DNA of 64,000 nucleotides, from positions 957,742 to 1,021,741 of the forward strand of contig JAJVDF010000362.1 in NCBI GenBank assembly GCA_022410635.1, written 5' to 3'. A model generated the notes under the pieces. It did no database searches. It was not told the origin of the DNA and saw only the letters and a program-made list of their open reading frames with translations. Source of the stretch: Tretioscincus oriximinensis. Lineage: Eukaryota; Chordata; Lepidosauria; Squamata; Gymnophthalmidae. Made by a program: the position numbers and the translations under genes. This document shows, piece after piece, positions 37,131 to 50,514 of this stretch. How positions within the stretch are numbered: the first letter of the stretch is position 1; each line of letters opens with the position of its first letter.

Positions 37131-37268
37131 TAAAATGCACATACATTTGACTTTTCATAACACCTTTACTTCAGAAACCAGGTGTAGTTCTGATCATGTT
37201 TTTTTATACAATACCTGATGTCTGAAATAAAGGTATTATGAAAAGCCAATTATTGTACATGCATTTTA
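37131..37268. repeat. 138-bp fold-back element
   Basis: Arms of about 55 bp around a short loop. The left has CTTTTCATAACACCTTTACT with CAGAAACCAGGT; the right is its inverted form ACCTGATGTCTGAAATAAAG with GGTATTATGAAAAG. The outer ends are AAAATGCA and TGCATTTT. Probably a MITE. Confidence 0.75.
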
Positions 37269-37519
37269 AAGGGGAAATTGGTGGTTAAGATATAATTAGA
37301 TTTTAGAATTCCTTAGAACGTAAGAGAAACAGTCCGTTAATTGTGACACATAATTTCCTTCTAGTCATTTTCAAGCAGAAGATGAAGGGGAAAGATTGAA
37401 CAACTACCTATACTTTCCTAAAAGAGAGGTAAGAATCATATGGAGTTAGTTTTTANGCCTCAAATTTCTCAACCTGAATGGAATAAAAACAGCTTACACA
37501 ACTTTTATATTCTTCTTTT

Positions 37520-37652
37520 CATAATGGACACCTTGTGGGGCTGAGAGAGCTCTGAAGAACTGTTGCTAGACCAAGGTCACCCAGCTGGCTTTACAAAGGG
37601 GTAATTGAACCAGAAGAATTCCAGGTAAGAGTCTAACCACAAGACCAGACTA
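37520..37652 (-). mobile_element. SINE family A fragment
   Basis: Contains AAGGTCACCCAGCTGGCTTT and CCTTGTGGGGCTGAGAGAGC, matching the centre of the SINE A copies. The tail is missing. Confidence 0.7.
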
Positions 37653-38411
37653 ACCCTACAATGGAGGTTTCAAGTGATATAGATGANAGTGACTACATAG
37701 AAGCACACTTGCAGGGAATTCAGAGTAAAATTATGAATTCCAGAAGAAATAAGAGAACTCAAATTACTACTAAAAAGGGTCATATAGGAAGCAAGTTTTA
37801 TTACAGAATTATTGAGGTAATTGTGGTCTCCATCAATTAAAACTGATGCATTTTATTCAAATTGTACTGATTGACTCAAGGCTGCAGACAGAAAACTTTC
37901 CAACTCCCACCTGGAAATGCTATGGATTAACTTGTGTCTTATTACATGAATACATACATGACCAACATATTGCGGGCTACAGAGCTTTTTCGTTGCGTAG
38001 AAAGTTTGACTGATGGTATTCCCAGATAGGCCACACCAGGCAATACAGTAAACAGAGTTAGATCAGTGGTTAAAATTCAATTTCAAATGAATTTCAAGTA
38101 ATCTTCCACCCATAACAGTTTCTATTTTTTCTACCAAGGCCATGATTTATCTGAAATTATCATAAATTGTAATAAGAAATGATCAACTCAGTTTATGAAA
38201 AAAAATGAAACAAAACAGATAATGGCTATACAAACCACAGTCTAGGTAATAAACTGTATCTAAACTAAGTGACAATTATTACATTCATGTTGTCAAAGTA
38301 TTTTTTGAAAATAGACCTTTAATGGAAACTTAGATTTGAGTGGGTAGCAACAGATAATATTTTCCAATGTATGCTAGCAGACCAAAAGGATGACAAAAAG
38401 TTAATTCTTAC

Positions 38412-38558
38412 TTATCGCCAAAGAACTTCTTCCAGAATTCTGCAGCATCAGCTTTAGTAATACGAAAGTTGTCACCCTGGAACTGGCCATTAGGGAAGAT
38501 TGCCTTGACTTCTGCAAGCATGTGACTAAATATGAGTGACAGCTTTGTGAGGTTTCGC
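38412..38558 (-). CDS. CBLB: CBLB coding exon 4: end of 4H bundle, start of EF-hand region
   Basis: Encodes 48 full codons flanked by split codons: one base (G) completes the Arg begun in the previous exon, and the last two bases (AA) start a Lys finished in the next. The protein runs from [10 protein letters not shown] to WKKFFGD and matches Cbl-b around residues 141 to 189, with [12 protein letters not shown] and [12 protein letters not shown] conserved. This part closes the 4H bundle and enters the EF-hand module of the phosphotyrosine-binding domain. Acceptor TTGATAG/GCGAAA, donor ATAA/GTAAGA. It sits 21.3 kb downstream of the preceding exon and 6.8 kb upstream of the next. Confidence 0.97.
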
Positions 38559-39440
38559 CTATCAAAAAGAAAGAAAAAATGCTAAAGAAAAAATGAAATT
38601 GCAGCATGAAGTTTACCATTTTATTAGTTAGCATCTAAAAAAAGTGCTATGTTTCAATAATTTAAGAAGGAATATCTGTCACGTTTCCATATTTAAAATA
38701 ACATTTATACCATACTTTTAAAAGCTTTCAGAAATATTTGACAATAATCAACACTTTCAAGATATGTAATTTTTCAATGCTAAACTACTTAATAGCATTT
38801 AACCCCAAAGCCAAATCGTTTAGTTTTCAAAGGTTTTACAAAACCATTTTATGAATAAAAATATGCTTAATATTTTATTATATTTAGTACACAGTTCTCT
38901 TATAATAGGGGTTTGCAGACAACAGTATTTCATGTTGATAGCTGCTAAAATACACCATACCTCATAAATTTTATTAAACCATCACAATATAAAAACATGT
39001 AGAGGAATAACAGAACATAAAATGAACTGGACTGAATCAAGTCACAACCCATCAACAATTTGTTTCATACCAGGCTCCCTGGGAAAAGAGCACTGGAATA
39101 AATGTTATACGATATGTAAAATGATAAATTTAATATGACTGAAAAACATAATAAGTATGTTTTCATCTTTTTCAATATTAGAAGGGACAATTTTGTTAAA
39201 GCCAGTAGATATCCCAGAAGAAAACAGCAAAAATATATAGCGAATGATGGTATAAAACTCCAGCCAGATTTTNACATATGAAGCAAGGCCTATGCCCACT
39301 TTGCTAGCACTACTTAATAGTTAGATGAGCATGCTTCCACCATTGGTAGGAATGTGATTATGTGCAAAGTTTTTGGGAAGAGAGTACGAATCAGATAAAT
39401 ATTATATTAGAAATACAACTAAAGAATATCTATTGCTCCT

Positions 39441-39476
39441 AGTGAATGTGGATGATGTGGTGAATGTGGATGATGC
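39441..39476. repeat. 18-bp tandem duplication
   Basis: GTGAATGTGGATGATGTG is followed at once by GTGAATGTGGATGATGCT. Confidence 0.8.
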
Positions 39477-42384
39477 TTATTTGACCCAACTACTGATTGC
39501 AGCACAATCTATTCTAGTCATGTTTTGGAAAGATAAAACTGGATGGATACTTCAAAATTGATTCTACAATACTGGAACAATTTTGCAATGATTGCGATAT
39601 AGAATGTCATTGAGTTCGTTGACACTGGTAGTACAGGATGTAAGCAGGTCCAACATAGGTGGAGAAGAACGACTATGAATAAATACATCACAGACAAAGA
39701 GAACCTATACAAAAGGAATAAAAACTATTATGGACAGTTTGAAATATTGTGGGGAGCGGGGTTATGCATGCAAATCATGCTAGGAGTGAAAAGTTATACT
39801 CATAAGTATATTTACTATAATGTACAATTTACAGTGTAATGTACAATTAGTTTTTTTCTGAACAAAAATGTAAAGTATTATTTTTCAATATTACAATAAC
39901 ATTTAATTTTTTGGGGGGAATGTCAGTGAAATTCCAGGGACAACATAGCCAAGATATTCAGTGCCTAGCTGAACTGTACAGAATAAATTCATGTTTCATT
40001 CAACGTAGATTGCTTCATACAGAACAGCCAANGAAAACAAGGCATAATAAAATGCAATTTTGGATCTTTAAATAGGAATTGGTTGACATGGTTACCAGTT
40101 AAAACACTTGTATCATTAGAAAGTGCCAAGAAATCAAATTCAAGGCCTTATCCCAATTTGAACAACTGGTAAAAAAAAACCAACCCTCTGAACATACATT
40201 GTAATAAGCATCAGTCAAATTATATAGTATTACGGCCGACTCTCAATACACATCCTTGGAAGTTGTTAAAAGAAACTGGAAATAAGAAATATCTACATTT
40301 TAATATTACACAAAGTAAATGGAAAAAGTTCATAAATATTAAACAAGCAAGGGAAATGTCAGTAATGATAAAATAAGTCACTATGAAGATTTTTTTATCA
40401 ATGATTTTTTGTGATCACAACCAGATCACAGGAATTAGCAAACCATAGACAAAGAACTGCCAGAGTGACTATAAAAACCTCCCCAGACAAATACAGATGA
40501 GATGGGACTGAAACATAATTTCCTGAATCTAGAGAATGATGTATCAAGAGATAATNAAAATAAACACTAGGCTTTTTTCCTTTAAGTCCTTTCTTATTTC
40601 TCCAGGATTTCTTAAGACTAGATATAGAATAGAACATGCAAGTGTTACTTTACTATTTAACTTCACATCAACATGTTGANGTTAGACAAAGATTATACAG
40701 TTTCTGAAATTTATCTTGTTTGGCTCAAGTGATAATTTTCACACCCTGCTATCTGTTGAGAAATTTGATTTACTGCAACCAAAAGGCGAGGTGAAACTGG
40801 GATATGCAGTTTAAGAAAAAAGATGGAAACTGGACATTACTTTGCAATAGTAAGATGCTGAATGCTCACAAATGGTGCTCCCATCGCTTTTTCTTATTCA
40901 TTGTTATTAGTTCTTTTTTCTTTATTCATATTTAAATCAAATAGAAGATCAGCTGGAGTATGTTTGTACACAGAATGGCTATTTCAAGTAAAGAGGAAGT
41001 CAGGCTGAAGAGGAGGAACTTCTCCCTTAACNACCACCACCCCATTCCTTCTAGAATAGACAAGCTTCCTCTTATGACATCTTCCAAGGAAGCTGGGTTT
41101 ATCATGGTAGCTATAAAATCATTAAGAAAGTACATAAATAAATATAAGTTGAAGGGAATGTGCCAAATCATACAGTGACTTGCTGCAACCGTTGACACAT
41201 GCCATCTAGGTAGACAGGCAGATGGTGGTAGGACGATTAGGGCAAATGTTCTGGCTGTTTTAGAAAACAAATTTCAAATCTGAATAAGAGAAGTGGTCAC
41301 ATAAACCTAGGTCTAGACATCTTGTTTAAACCACATTTGAAGGTGTTTAAAGGTGTTCACACTAAATTAAGCAAAAAGAAAAAATGTGTTCAATTTGATT
41401 TGGACCAAAAACCTACCACTCTACCATTAACAAGTGTCACATAAAATTTATCATATTATGTTTAGGTCTTATTCCTGTTGCCTATTTAAGTAAAAATGAG
41501 GAAAAAGAAAAATGCATGTTTTGTCATGTTTAAGGGATGAAATTATAAGAAGTATTAGATGAAATACATATTTTTCCAGAAGCAAAGTTAAAAGTATTTT
41601 TCTTTAGACAGACACATTGTTTTTCTTGTAAGTATGAGAGTAAACTGATTACCATGACATTTGAGATATAAAGATACTCTCTTTCAGTGCAATGAGCATT
41701 CCTACAAACTTTAGAGGTTCACACTAAGCACTNTAGTTGTATTTTATAATTATATGAGAATCATCAATACAAAGTGGATTTGCAGAAGGGCACAAGTTTG
41801 GCATTTTGAAGCTTGTACAGGCAAAATATAAATAGGGATTGAATTTTGCAGTAAAAAAGAAAGGCAAGGCATACTCTATCCCCAATGCTGGTGTGCAATG
41901 TTTTGTATACCAGTGCATGTCAACTCAATATGAGAACTCTGGGTCAGCAACTCCAATGCATGCACCAAACCATGAATTATCCACCCCAAATATCATAAGA
42001 TAATTCTGCACTGATTAATTATGTGCAGTTTAAGGGTGATCCGCCTGGCAGTGTAGAATAGTCTCTACTTTTGTTATATTTCACCTTGTTATATTTAGAC
42101 TATGAATTTTCATTTTGGCCTCAAGCCTGACATCAAAAGAAAAATGAAATGCTGATCAATAATAAAATGTGTCTTAATGAGTAACTATCAATTTTGTCTT
42201 AAAAAAACCTCAAGAAATACTGAGCTAAACTAGCACTGAATAACAAACCAATGCTTCTCTTATAAAAAAAAGTTTTATTGTTATCTATGGCTGTCTGCTA
42301 TCTGCAATGGCAAACTTATTTCTAATAGTAGAATTGCCCATTGCTTGCCTTTCTGGAATAAGCAGTTTAACACTCTCCCTAGTG

Positions 42385-42845
42385 GAGTGTTGACTAACTT
42401 ATGACACGCTTGTTAAAGATGACACGCCAAGACATTTTGGGTGACATATCACTGCCCTGATTAAATTAAAATTTAAAAATTAATATTTTTTTTAATTGGA
42501 AAAAAAATTGCGCATGTGCAGATTCTCAGCATTAAATATTAAAACCAATAAAAGAAACTGACTGNCAGATAAAGTTAGTAGCGCTTGTTTGGACTTGAAC
42601 TATATGAAATACCAACCTTCAATTGAAGATTTAGCAAACAAAATTCAGCAACAAAAATATANAATTATTTGTTTTTGCTTCTTTAATAAGTACATGTATC
42701 AAAAATATAACTCCCTCTGCCCAGCCTTGAGCTATAAATATCACAAAATTATGGATATTACCAGACGTGACACAGCACCCAAGTTAAGCTAGGTTTTTTT
42801 TTAATGGATTTTGACACACCAAGCTCAAAAGGTTTGCCATCACTG
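42385..42845. mobile_element. hAT-type element with 8-bp target duplication
   Basis: 461 bp between exact copies of CCCTAGTG (42377-42384 and 42846-42853). The right end is GGTTTGCCATCACTG; inverted it starts CAGTGATGGCAAACC, against the left end GAGTGTTGACTAACT (partial match). Internal words TGACACGCCAAGACATTTTG and GATTTTGACACACC resemble SPIN-like or other hAT elements from memory. It has no intact transposase. Confidence 0.85.
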
Positions 42846-42850
42846 CCCTA

Positions 42851-42876
42851 GTGGGTTATCCCACACTTCTGTTTCT

Positions 42877-42907
<31 letters not shown>

Positions 42908-43267
42908 TGCACCAGCACATTTGTCACCCTTCTAACCCCTTTATCCCTTTTTTTGCAGCCGGGTGGTGAGTGGATGGCTGAGAATGTAGATGGCCCCCAA
43001 CTGTTACTGGATAGGAAGACAGCTAAATGGGAGCACCGCCCAGAAAGGCAATATGTACAGTACAACTGTGCCTGTCCAGCTACATATACTCCCAGCCAAC
43101 CAACAGCTGATTCCTGGGCTGCTGCATTACTGGTAGCCATGATAGAACACCAGTATGGCGGGATTAGGCTCCTTGCACACAACTGTCCAGTGTTGTNGAT
43201 TGACAAAGACCTTCACTTTGAGTCAGTGACATCATTTTCTTTCAGCCAATCTGATTGGCCAAAATGA
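42851..43267 (+). other. Unassigned 138-codon open frame after the CTG run
   Basis: Open on the plus strand from MGYPTLLFL, through a poly-Cys run made by the CTG repeat, into PGGEWMAENVDGPQLLL, WEHRPERQYVQYN and AALLVAMIEHQYGG. The stretch ATCCCTTTTTTTGCAG before the PGGEW part looks like a splice acceptor. I do not recognise the product. It could be a chance frame, a piece of a mobile element or an exon of an old inserted gene; being antisense to CBLB and starting in a repeat argues against a real protein. Confidence 0.25.
42878..42912. repeat. (CTG)n triplet repeat
   Basis: About nine CTG units followed by TTGCTGCACCAGC. It lies just outside the hAT target duplication, at the start of an unassigned open frame. 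Confidence 0.9.
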
Positions 43268-45003
43268 TGCTGATCCTGTCTGGCCAAAAGCGACAGCAAC
43301 TGTTGATAGCACACAACTTGAATTATTTAAAGGAGAGANATCAGAAAAGCAACAAAACACTTCACCAAATAAGTATTATTTTACTATCAATAAGTGGAAG
43401 AAAGTATATTGTTTTCCTGTTCATGAGTTAGGAAAACAGCATCTTCTCTGTAGTGCAAAAAAATACATGAGAAGCGTTGAATCAACACTAGAGTTAAATT
43501 CATTTTAAAAAACTGGTTTGGGATACTTTTGCAAAGAGAACATGAATGTTACATTAACACCACCCTCAATTGATCTTTCAATAAATTCATAGCATTAAGG
43601 GCACATGCATCAGAGTTCAGACGTCAGCTAAGGACACTGAATTATGAAATTGGATTTTCCTGATGTAATTGTCAATATGAAGTTTTTCTGAAAGCCTACT
43701 GTAACTGAATCTTTTATGGAGCTGNGCCAATTCACCCTCTTTTTTCCAAGGAATGTAAACCCTTGAACAGATCTCCTGTATTCGACNTTTCTAAAAAACA
43801 AAAATATGAATGTACAGAAAGGAAGGTTAAATCTGACTTGTGAAGAAGTAAAAGTGGACATGCCCTTGTGAAATCTATTAAGATCGTTAAGAGTTTGCAG
43901 AAAACAAACATAATTTGTGTGGTCTTATACCCAGAGACTCTAAAAGATGGCCTAATTAGGTATTAAAACATACAGCTATCTAGAATAGTTCTGATTGTCA
44001 GGTAATCAGAATGTAGTTTAAAAAAAGAAAAGAAAGAAAAACTTGAATTAAATCACAGGGTTTTAGTCCAAATACTGATATTCTATATATTTTAATATTT
44101 TAATTATGTTTTTAAANATTTCCTTCAGGTTTATTTTTTATTATTATTCTTTAGTAAAAGATCTTTTCCTCTATTTGCCAGTGAATGGTTTGGAAACCAT
44201 TTATGAATACCTTGTTTGTTTATTTTTAAGATTTGAGTTTATCTCTGTATATTATTGCAAATTAAGAACTGTTAATTAAATGATTATTTTTACAATTAAT
44301 TAAAATATTAGCTTATCAAGTGAGCTCCAGGTTTTGTATGTTCAGCATGCAAACAACTATGAGATCCTCACTGGTTGCATGGGGACCAAATTATTCCTAA
44401 TTTTAAGAGGAAAAAAATGCTGATATTTCCTAATTTATCAGTATTTATCCCTTTTAAAAGGTGAAAACTTAAAACAATGTAGTTAAAATGTTCTATATCT
44501 ATATTCTACAGACTGGCAGCCTCTGCCTTTCTTCAGCTTAAATATCTTAGTTTTCAGATGGAATTATACTAAAAAATAAATACTAAAAAGAACTCGGAAA
44601 CAATCAACCTAATATTTATTTATTATTGCAATCTAATGATCAGAAAATATATTGGTCTGGTATACTGGAATACTGGTATAANGAGTTTTTAAACTTCGGA
44701 CAATTACAAAAATGTAGGATAAAGGATATNAATTTTAAAGTGTTCTTAATAAGATCAAGTAATACCACACAATTCCACTAGTATCTTTCTTTACTTAGGT
44801 GGCATTAGAAAGAGTTTTTATTAACAGCTAAAAGTCACCACAGGGAAATCATCCACCAATAGATATTTAAAATAGAAGTCCCTTGATCTTCTAGGAAGGA
44901 CAGAAAGGAGAATCAAATCTTGACATCAGTCATTGTATCAACCACAAGTCAATAAAATATGTTCCATGGTTTTGANCTCCAGGTTGGTACAAGAAAATAA
45001 TCT

Positions 45004-45670
45004 TTAGAAATTATCTGTCAAGAGCTCAGATAGAAAAATATTGGATCTTTTGCAAATGGACGGATTGCTTACATAATCTGCCAGTTGAAAATTATATCCT
45101 AGTAGAATCTCAAGAACCGAAGGAGAGAAAGTTAAGAGATTTGGGATAAAGGTTTTTGTTTGACTAAACCCATAGCATAAGTCAAATCCCTGGTGAAAGA
45201 GAAAAGCCTGAAATCTAGGTTGGAGCTCCATATAAAAGTTGTGATGCAACTTTGGCATTGACTATGGCTGGAAGATACAGTATATAAAACTTCCAGTATA
45301 GCATCTGCAGACGATAAGACGTTCTCCAGTAAATAGAACCTATGTGCAAATCAAGAGAGAGTGGTGGAAAAGGATTCTCAAACACAGAAAAGTTTTAACT
45401 TATTCCACTTTTTCATGTGCCACTTGCACAGACCTTTTTACAAAAATCTTGATTTTGGGCATAATTGAGCATCAGCTGTTTTCTCTTGGCAGCAGACACC
45501 GGGTCTATTGAGTTGATTTTTAAGACTAGGAAGGACAAAGAACAATAGCACTGCATCACTGTCATAAAGGAGTCATGCCATTCAGTTTCCAAGTTATTTG
45601 AGAACATGTTAAAAAGGGTAGAGGCTAGAAGACAGCCATGTGTAACTCCTCTTTCCACNGGAATCATTTG
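45004..45670 (-). mobile_element. LINE reverse transcriptase fragment
   Basis: Minus frame at 45413-45667 reads VERGVTHGCLLASTLFNMFS followed by NNLETE, the RT palm motif (QGCxLxPTLFNxFI) of non-LTR retrotransposons, then AAKRKQLMLNYAQNQDFCKK. The 45004-45258 stretch in minus orientation may be a continuation. It is unlike the CR1 copies here; subclass unknown. Confidence 0.6.
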
Positions 45671-47967
45671 AGAAAGTTGTGGATCATTGACTTCTATATC
45701 TGCTTTATATTCTTATACCTTTATAGTGGTTGATGTCTTACTGACCAGGTTCCTGAGTAAGTGCTTGATCACTGCAGCATATGGCAATGCCATGTCTTGA
45801 TANAGAGAGTAGATGCATGTATGTATTTAATCACTGCAGCACTACACTGTGTGAAAACTTTCTCCAAGTGCATAACATCTCCGTATGGCATCTGCAGAGT
45901 TCAGCCTGCAGTCGATGAAAGATCTTTCNCTAGTTACATGGAAGGGCTGGAATCTGTGTATTTCAGCACTGCAGTTTGTGAGATGAGATTTGTACAGGCA
46001 TTTTGATCAGCATGTTTCAACCACGTCATTTGTTCTGACATTTCTCCAGGGTAGATCTTCTTTGGAATGGCTATTTTTCCCTTTCAATACTTTCCCCTTT
46101 TCAAATACAANTTCCTAACCTCTATTTATTTACCTTCAGGTCGTGAATTTTTTTACAATGTGTGCCAATCATAACGCAAATAATTGGGTTTTCATCTGCG
46201 TTCCTCAATCCCCCAAATNTCCATGTTTTCATTACATTTTCATATTAAGCAACATTTTCCTGGAATGCTACCCTTGAATTATAGGAAGTAACACTATTCA
46301 TTAATATAGGAACTAGGATAGCAATAAAAAATGTCAGCACTTCAGATTAGGAATAATGCTAATCATCTGCAAAAGGATTTACAATCCAGGAGAAGGAAGA
46401 AAGAAGCTCAGTACTTGATGATCTTGCNAATTTTTTTCTGGTCAAATGTTTCAGCACTATGCTAGGATGCAGATTGAGATTTGAACTTCCCACTTTCATA
46501 TTCATGTGTGATTTGTTTGAAAACATGGTACAAAAGGGTTTTATGATAATATCCTTTGTGTATTTGGGAAGCTTGAATGAAACAGGCATGTCTAGTTCTT
46601 AGATACAGACTTCATGAAAATTTGNCATGCTGTTAATGAAACAAAACCCAGAAAAAATACTGAAGAAAGGCAAAATCAAAGTATTCCTGAACTGCTGTCC
46701 AAAGAGTGTATGGATTTGTTCAAGCAANTGCAAAGATCTGAACTTAATCACTGATATATTTATGTAATCAGTAACATGCATAAACATACACACATAATTA
46801 AGTACATCCTAGTGGCACTTTGAAATATTAAATAGCCATTTCAGTCTTCAGCAAANTTGCAGTGACATAAAATTTAAGCTGTGAATGGACTTGTAATTCA
46901 ATGAAACCTTAGCTTAGTATGAGAGCAATACTTTCTCTAACCTCAACTAAAACAAGAAAGTTCTCTTCTGTACACCTTAACTAAAATGGAAGCAAGTTTA
47001 ATCTATAGGATTTACTGGGTCTTCACTTTTAAGCACAACATAGAGTATGTACAATCATGTCCTTTTCATAACCTTAAATTGCTTCACAGAAAGCAGACCT
47101 CCATAGACAAGGTTCCAAACAGAACAAAATGCAAGATACAATNCAAAATTATAACCAACGAGAAAGGTATTTCTAATAAACCGTGTAGTAGTTAATCTTA
47201 CTAATAGTGAGACTGAGACTCCAAAGGTTTGATAAAATTCACAATACTAAACATAATAAAAGAAAACCTGAAGATAGTGGGGCNGTGCATTTCAAACAGT
47301 TTTGTGTCTGCTTGGGAAACAGAAATGGTCATCCTTCCTCAATAGCAAATAAAAACAGGCTTCCCTACTTAAACAGTATATATAGCCTAATCAAACTTTT
47401 TGCCATACCTCTGGAATTACTGTTGCCAATGAACTACTACTAAGAAGGTCAGGAAGAAAACTTTACCCAAAGTAGAAAATAAAGTACAAAATACTTAATG
47501 CTACAACATTGTTTTTTTCCTAAAACTATTTCACCATTTCTATGCTTATAACAAATCTGCCCATGTGCTGCTTTTCAGCATTTTCTCTGATAAATAAAAA
47601 CTGCTTCTTAGTTGGTGAACAAATTGATGGAAGGTTGTGGTTGGTTAGCTGACTCTGAGATTGGTCTTAGAGAGGAGTGAAGGGAACATGTGGGTTGCTC
47701 TGAAAGTTCTATTATCACAACAAGCAGCTGTCTGGTGGGTTGTCATTACAAGCAGCTCACAGGCAGGCAGTTTTGCTTTGAAACGTGATTTAAACGCAAC
47801 ATACTCTATTGTCCAAGAATATAAAAGTGCTCTCTTTGAGTTGCAATCTATCCCAGGAATATGAACAAGCTGTTTTTGGAATATAAGAATACCTCCATTG
47901 TTCACTTACTATATCTAATCCAAAATGCAACCTGTTCTGTATAATTTTTATCTGAAATTTNATATTC

Positions 47968-48039
47968 TGCTCAAAACAATGAAGGGAACACTTTAACATA
48001 GCAGTGTATGTTAAAGTGTTCCCTTAATTGTTTTGAGCA
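47968..48039. mobile_element. 72-bp near-perfect palindrome, Tc1-type MITE
   Basis: Arms of 33 bp match at 32 positions: left TGCTCAAAACAATGAAGGGA then ACACTTTAACATA, right TATGTTAAAGTGTTCCCTTA then ATTGTTTTGAGCA, with six bases (GCAGTG) between. The ends resemble the terminal repeats of the Tc1 element at 23858 (TGCTCAAACAAATAAAGGGA). Confidence 0.85.
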
Positions 48040-50109
48040 ATATATATATGCACATGTATTTTATACGTTCCCTTAGTTCTTTAAAAGAAAGTGGGGCAAG
48101 TTTTATTAGCAGGTTTTGAAGACATGGTTGTGATTAAAATAGAAAATGTGATTTCTTCTCCTGAAGTGTCCTATCTCTTTATCAAGACAGAATCTCCCTC
48201 CTTGTTTTTCAAGCCTCTTGTTCCCCATCGTGGAGAACATTTACAAACAATTTCCCACATACTGTAACTACTTATTGCACACTGCTAGCAAGTTAGTTTT
48301 CCATGCAATACTGTGCTAGTGAGGTCAAACCTTTTGCCCCAAATTAAGCAAACTTTCAACAGGGTATGTTTAGGAATTGGCCATCTGGTCTCTTTTAACA
48401 TTAATGTAACTGACCAATTCCAGCTATCTCTGAAACCAGACCCCCCCTGTCAATTAACCACAGGAAAGGAGACAGGAAATCTCTGTTATCAATAGGCTGC
48501 ATCCTGTTTAGCCTTGGTATTAGTCACATAGAAAAATAATTAAAGCTTGCTGTAGAGTTAAGCACACATTTACTAACTTATAGAAATCTTTATCTTGCAT
48601 ATTAAATTATAAAACTTTTACTTGTTTAATACAATATACAAGCACACAACTTTGGATACCATGATAAAACTTAAAAGTACAACAAATGTGTACAAACATA
48701 CAACAATTCCTTTTCACACCGATTAGAGTGAAGGTATAATTCTTGCAGCAGCCACATTTCCACAATGCTATAAAATGCACTATAACCCAACAGTAACTTT
48801 ATATAAGGATCCAAACTACTTTAGAAGAGACACACTTGTTTTGTTTTTCCACACCACTAGCTATGACATTAGAGCTAATGATAAGTATTGCACAGACTTG
48901 CAGAAGCTGCAAATGTTTGAAAATAGGAAGTCTGCTCCATATTTAACTTCAAAAACATCCTTTATATAAAAACATATAAACATGAAATATAAAAGCATTT
49001 TTATTCCTGAAACCCACAGGGATAAACTTATTCAGAAGTCTTGACATCAATACAAGTAATCATTCAGAGTTTCTGTTATTTTTTGACTTACAACTATAGT
49101 CTTTCAGCACTAATATTTCTAAGTAGCACAAATGGTAGGTGACCCCAAGCCTCTCCATTCCATCTACCAGACCAGGCTTTGGAGCCACAAATGGTACCCT
49201 AATTCAGGATAACACACTAGATTTTGGAGACATGTACTATGGGAACTATGGGGACTTTAGCAGTAAAACAGAGTGTGCTACCAAAAAGAGTCTCCTGATC
49301 ATCCTATTATGAATAGCCTTCTCCTGGTTCAGAAGCAATCGATTCCCCTTGGAACAGGGAGTCCACTGTGATTCAGGACAGCACAATGCAGATGTGGTTT
49401 CACCTTTACGAATGGGAGTGGAGAAATAGTGTTTTATAATAGTTACTACAAGTTTACACCCCTCCTTCAGGACCAATTTCAAAGAGCTGAATGCAGTTTT
49501 ATAGGGTATCTTGGATATTTTCCAACATATATTAAAAACTACTGTGAATAATGGTCTAGAACGCTTCAATGAAATGATATAACGTATTGATACATAGCTC
49601 TACTTCTTCATCATATGAGTCAAGAAAGACTGTTGCTGAAGGAACAANATCCCTTCCTTATTCAGGCTGCTACTGTCTTAGGGCATTTTATCTGTTTTTT
49701 AATTCATTTTATGTGTTTTTATTTGTGACCTGCTCTGAGACTCTCTGCTGTAAGACAGGCTAGATTAAGTGAAGAAAAAGTGAGAACTAAGAAAATGAAA
49801 CCAAACCCCAGCAAGTTCTAGGCTTGCCAGGTATACCGCTCCCAGCTTTAGAAATTGGGGGATATTCCCGCTTTGTATGAAGCTCCTATGGGGGCTACAG
49901 AAGCTACCATCAGTACTTACTGCAGTCGTCAGGATTTTTAGTACACTCTAGCTATGCATACATTACATCTTTGTGTATGCAACTGGTTGCAAATTAATTA
50001 CCAAACCATATTCAGGGTTTGATTTTTGGCACATAAGATTCTAAACATCTTTAGAGAGAATTTCTCGTATTATAAATCTGCGAGCTCAACAAATATATCA
50101 GAAGACATG

Positions 50110-50390
50110 CTACTGTGAGTGCCACCTTACAGCTAATTATAATCAGCCTTCTCTGTAGCACTGACCACTCTCTGAAATATTCTTCCCTTGGATATGTTAA
50201 GGCTCCAGTCTTCAGACACTTATCAAAGATATATATTTTTTACCCTGGCTTTCTTAATGTGAATGTCTTTCCTTCCCATTCACTGCTTTTCATGATGTTT
50301 TTGCATACAGACCTTTTAATCTGTTTTCACTGTGAATCACATTGCTTTTATGTTGAAAAGAAGTATAGAAATATTTTAAACAATAGTCGT
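50110..50390 (+). mobile_element. L2-type LINE 3' end
   Basis: Plus strand contains a WNxLP-region analogue and a KAPVFRHL / PGFLN stretch in broken frames, ending with TGAATCACATTGCTTTTATG and AAGAAGTATAGAAATA. An old copy. Confidence 0.45.
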
Positions 50391-50514
50391 TCCCATTGTT
50401 GAAAAAAATATAATGGGCTTTAGAAAATAAAAGGCTTCTTGCACAGGGTGCGGCCTGGAAATGGTGANAGCAACCCCTCTCTTTGTCTATTTCTAGAGTG
50501 GATGGCTGCTCTAG

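Noticed and set aside
47645..47905. Overlapping open frames on both strands near 47.7 kb.
   Set aside because: No domain, no splice context and no similarity to any known protein or repeat I recognise.
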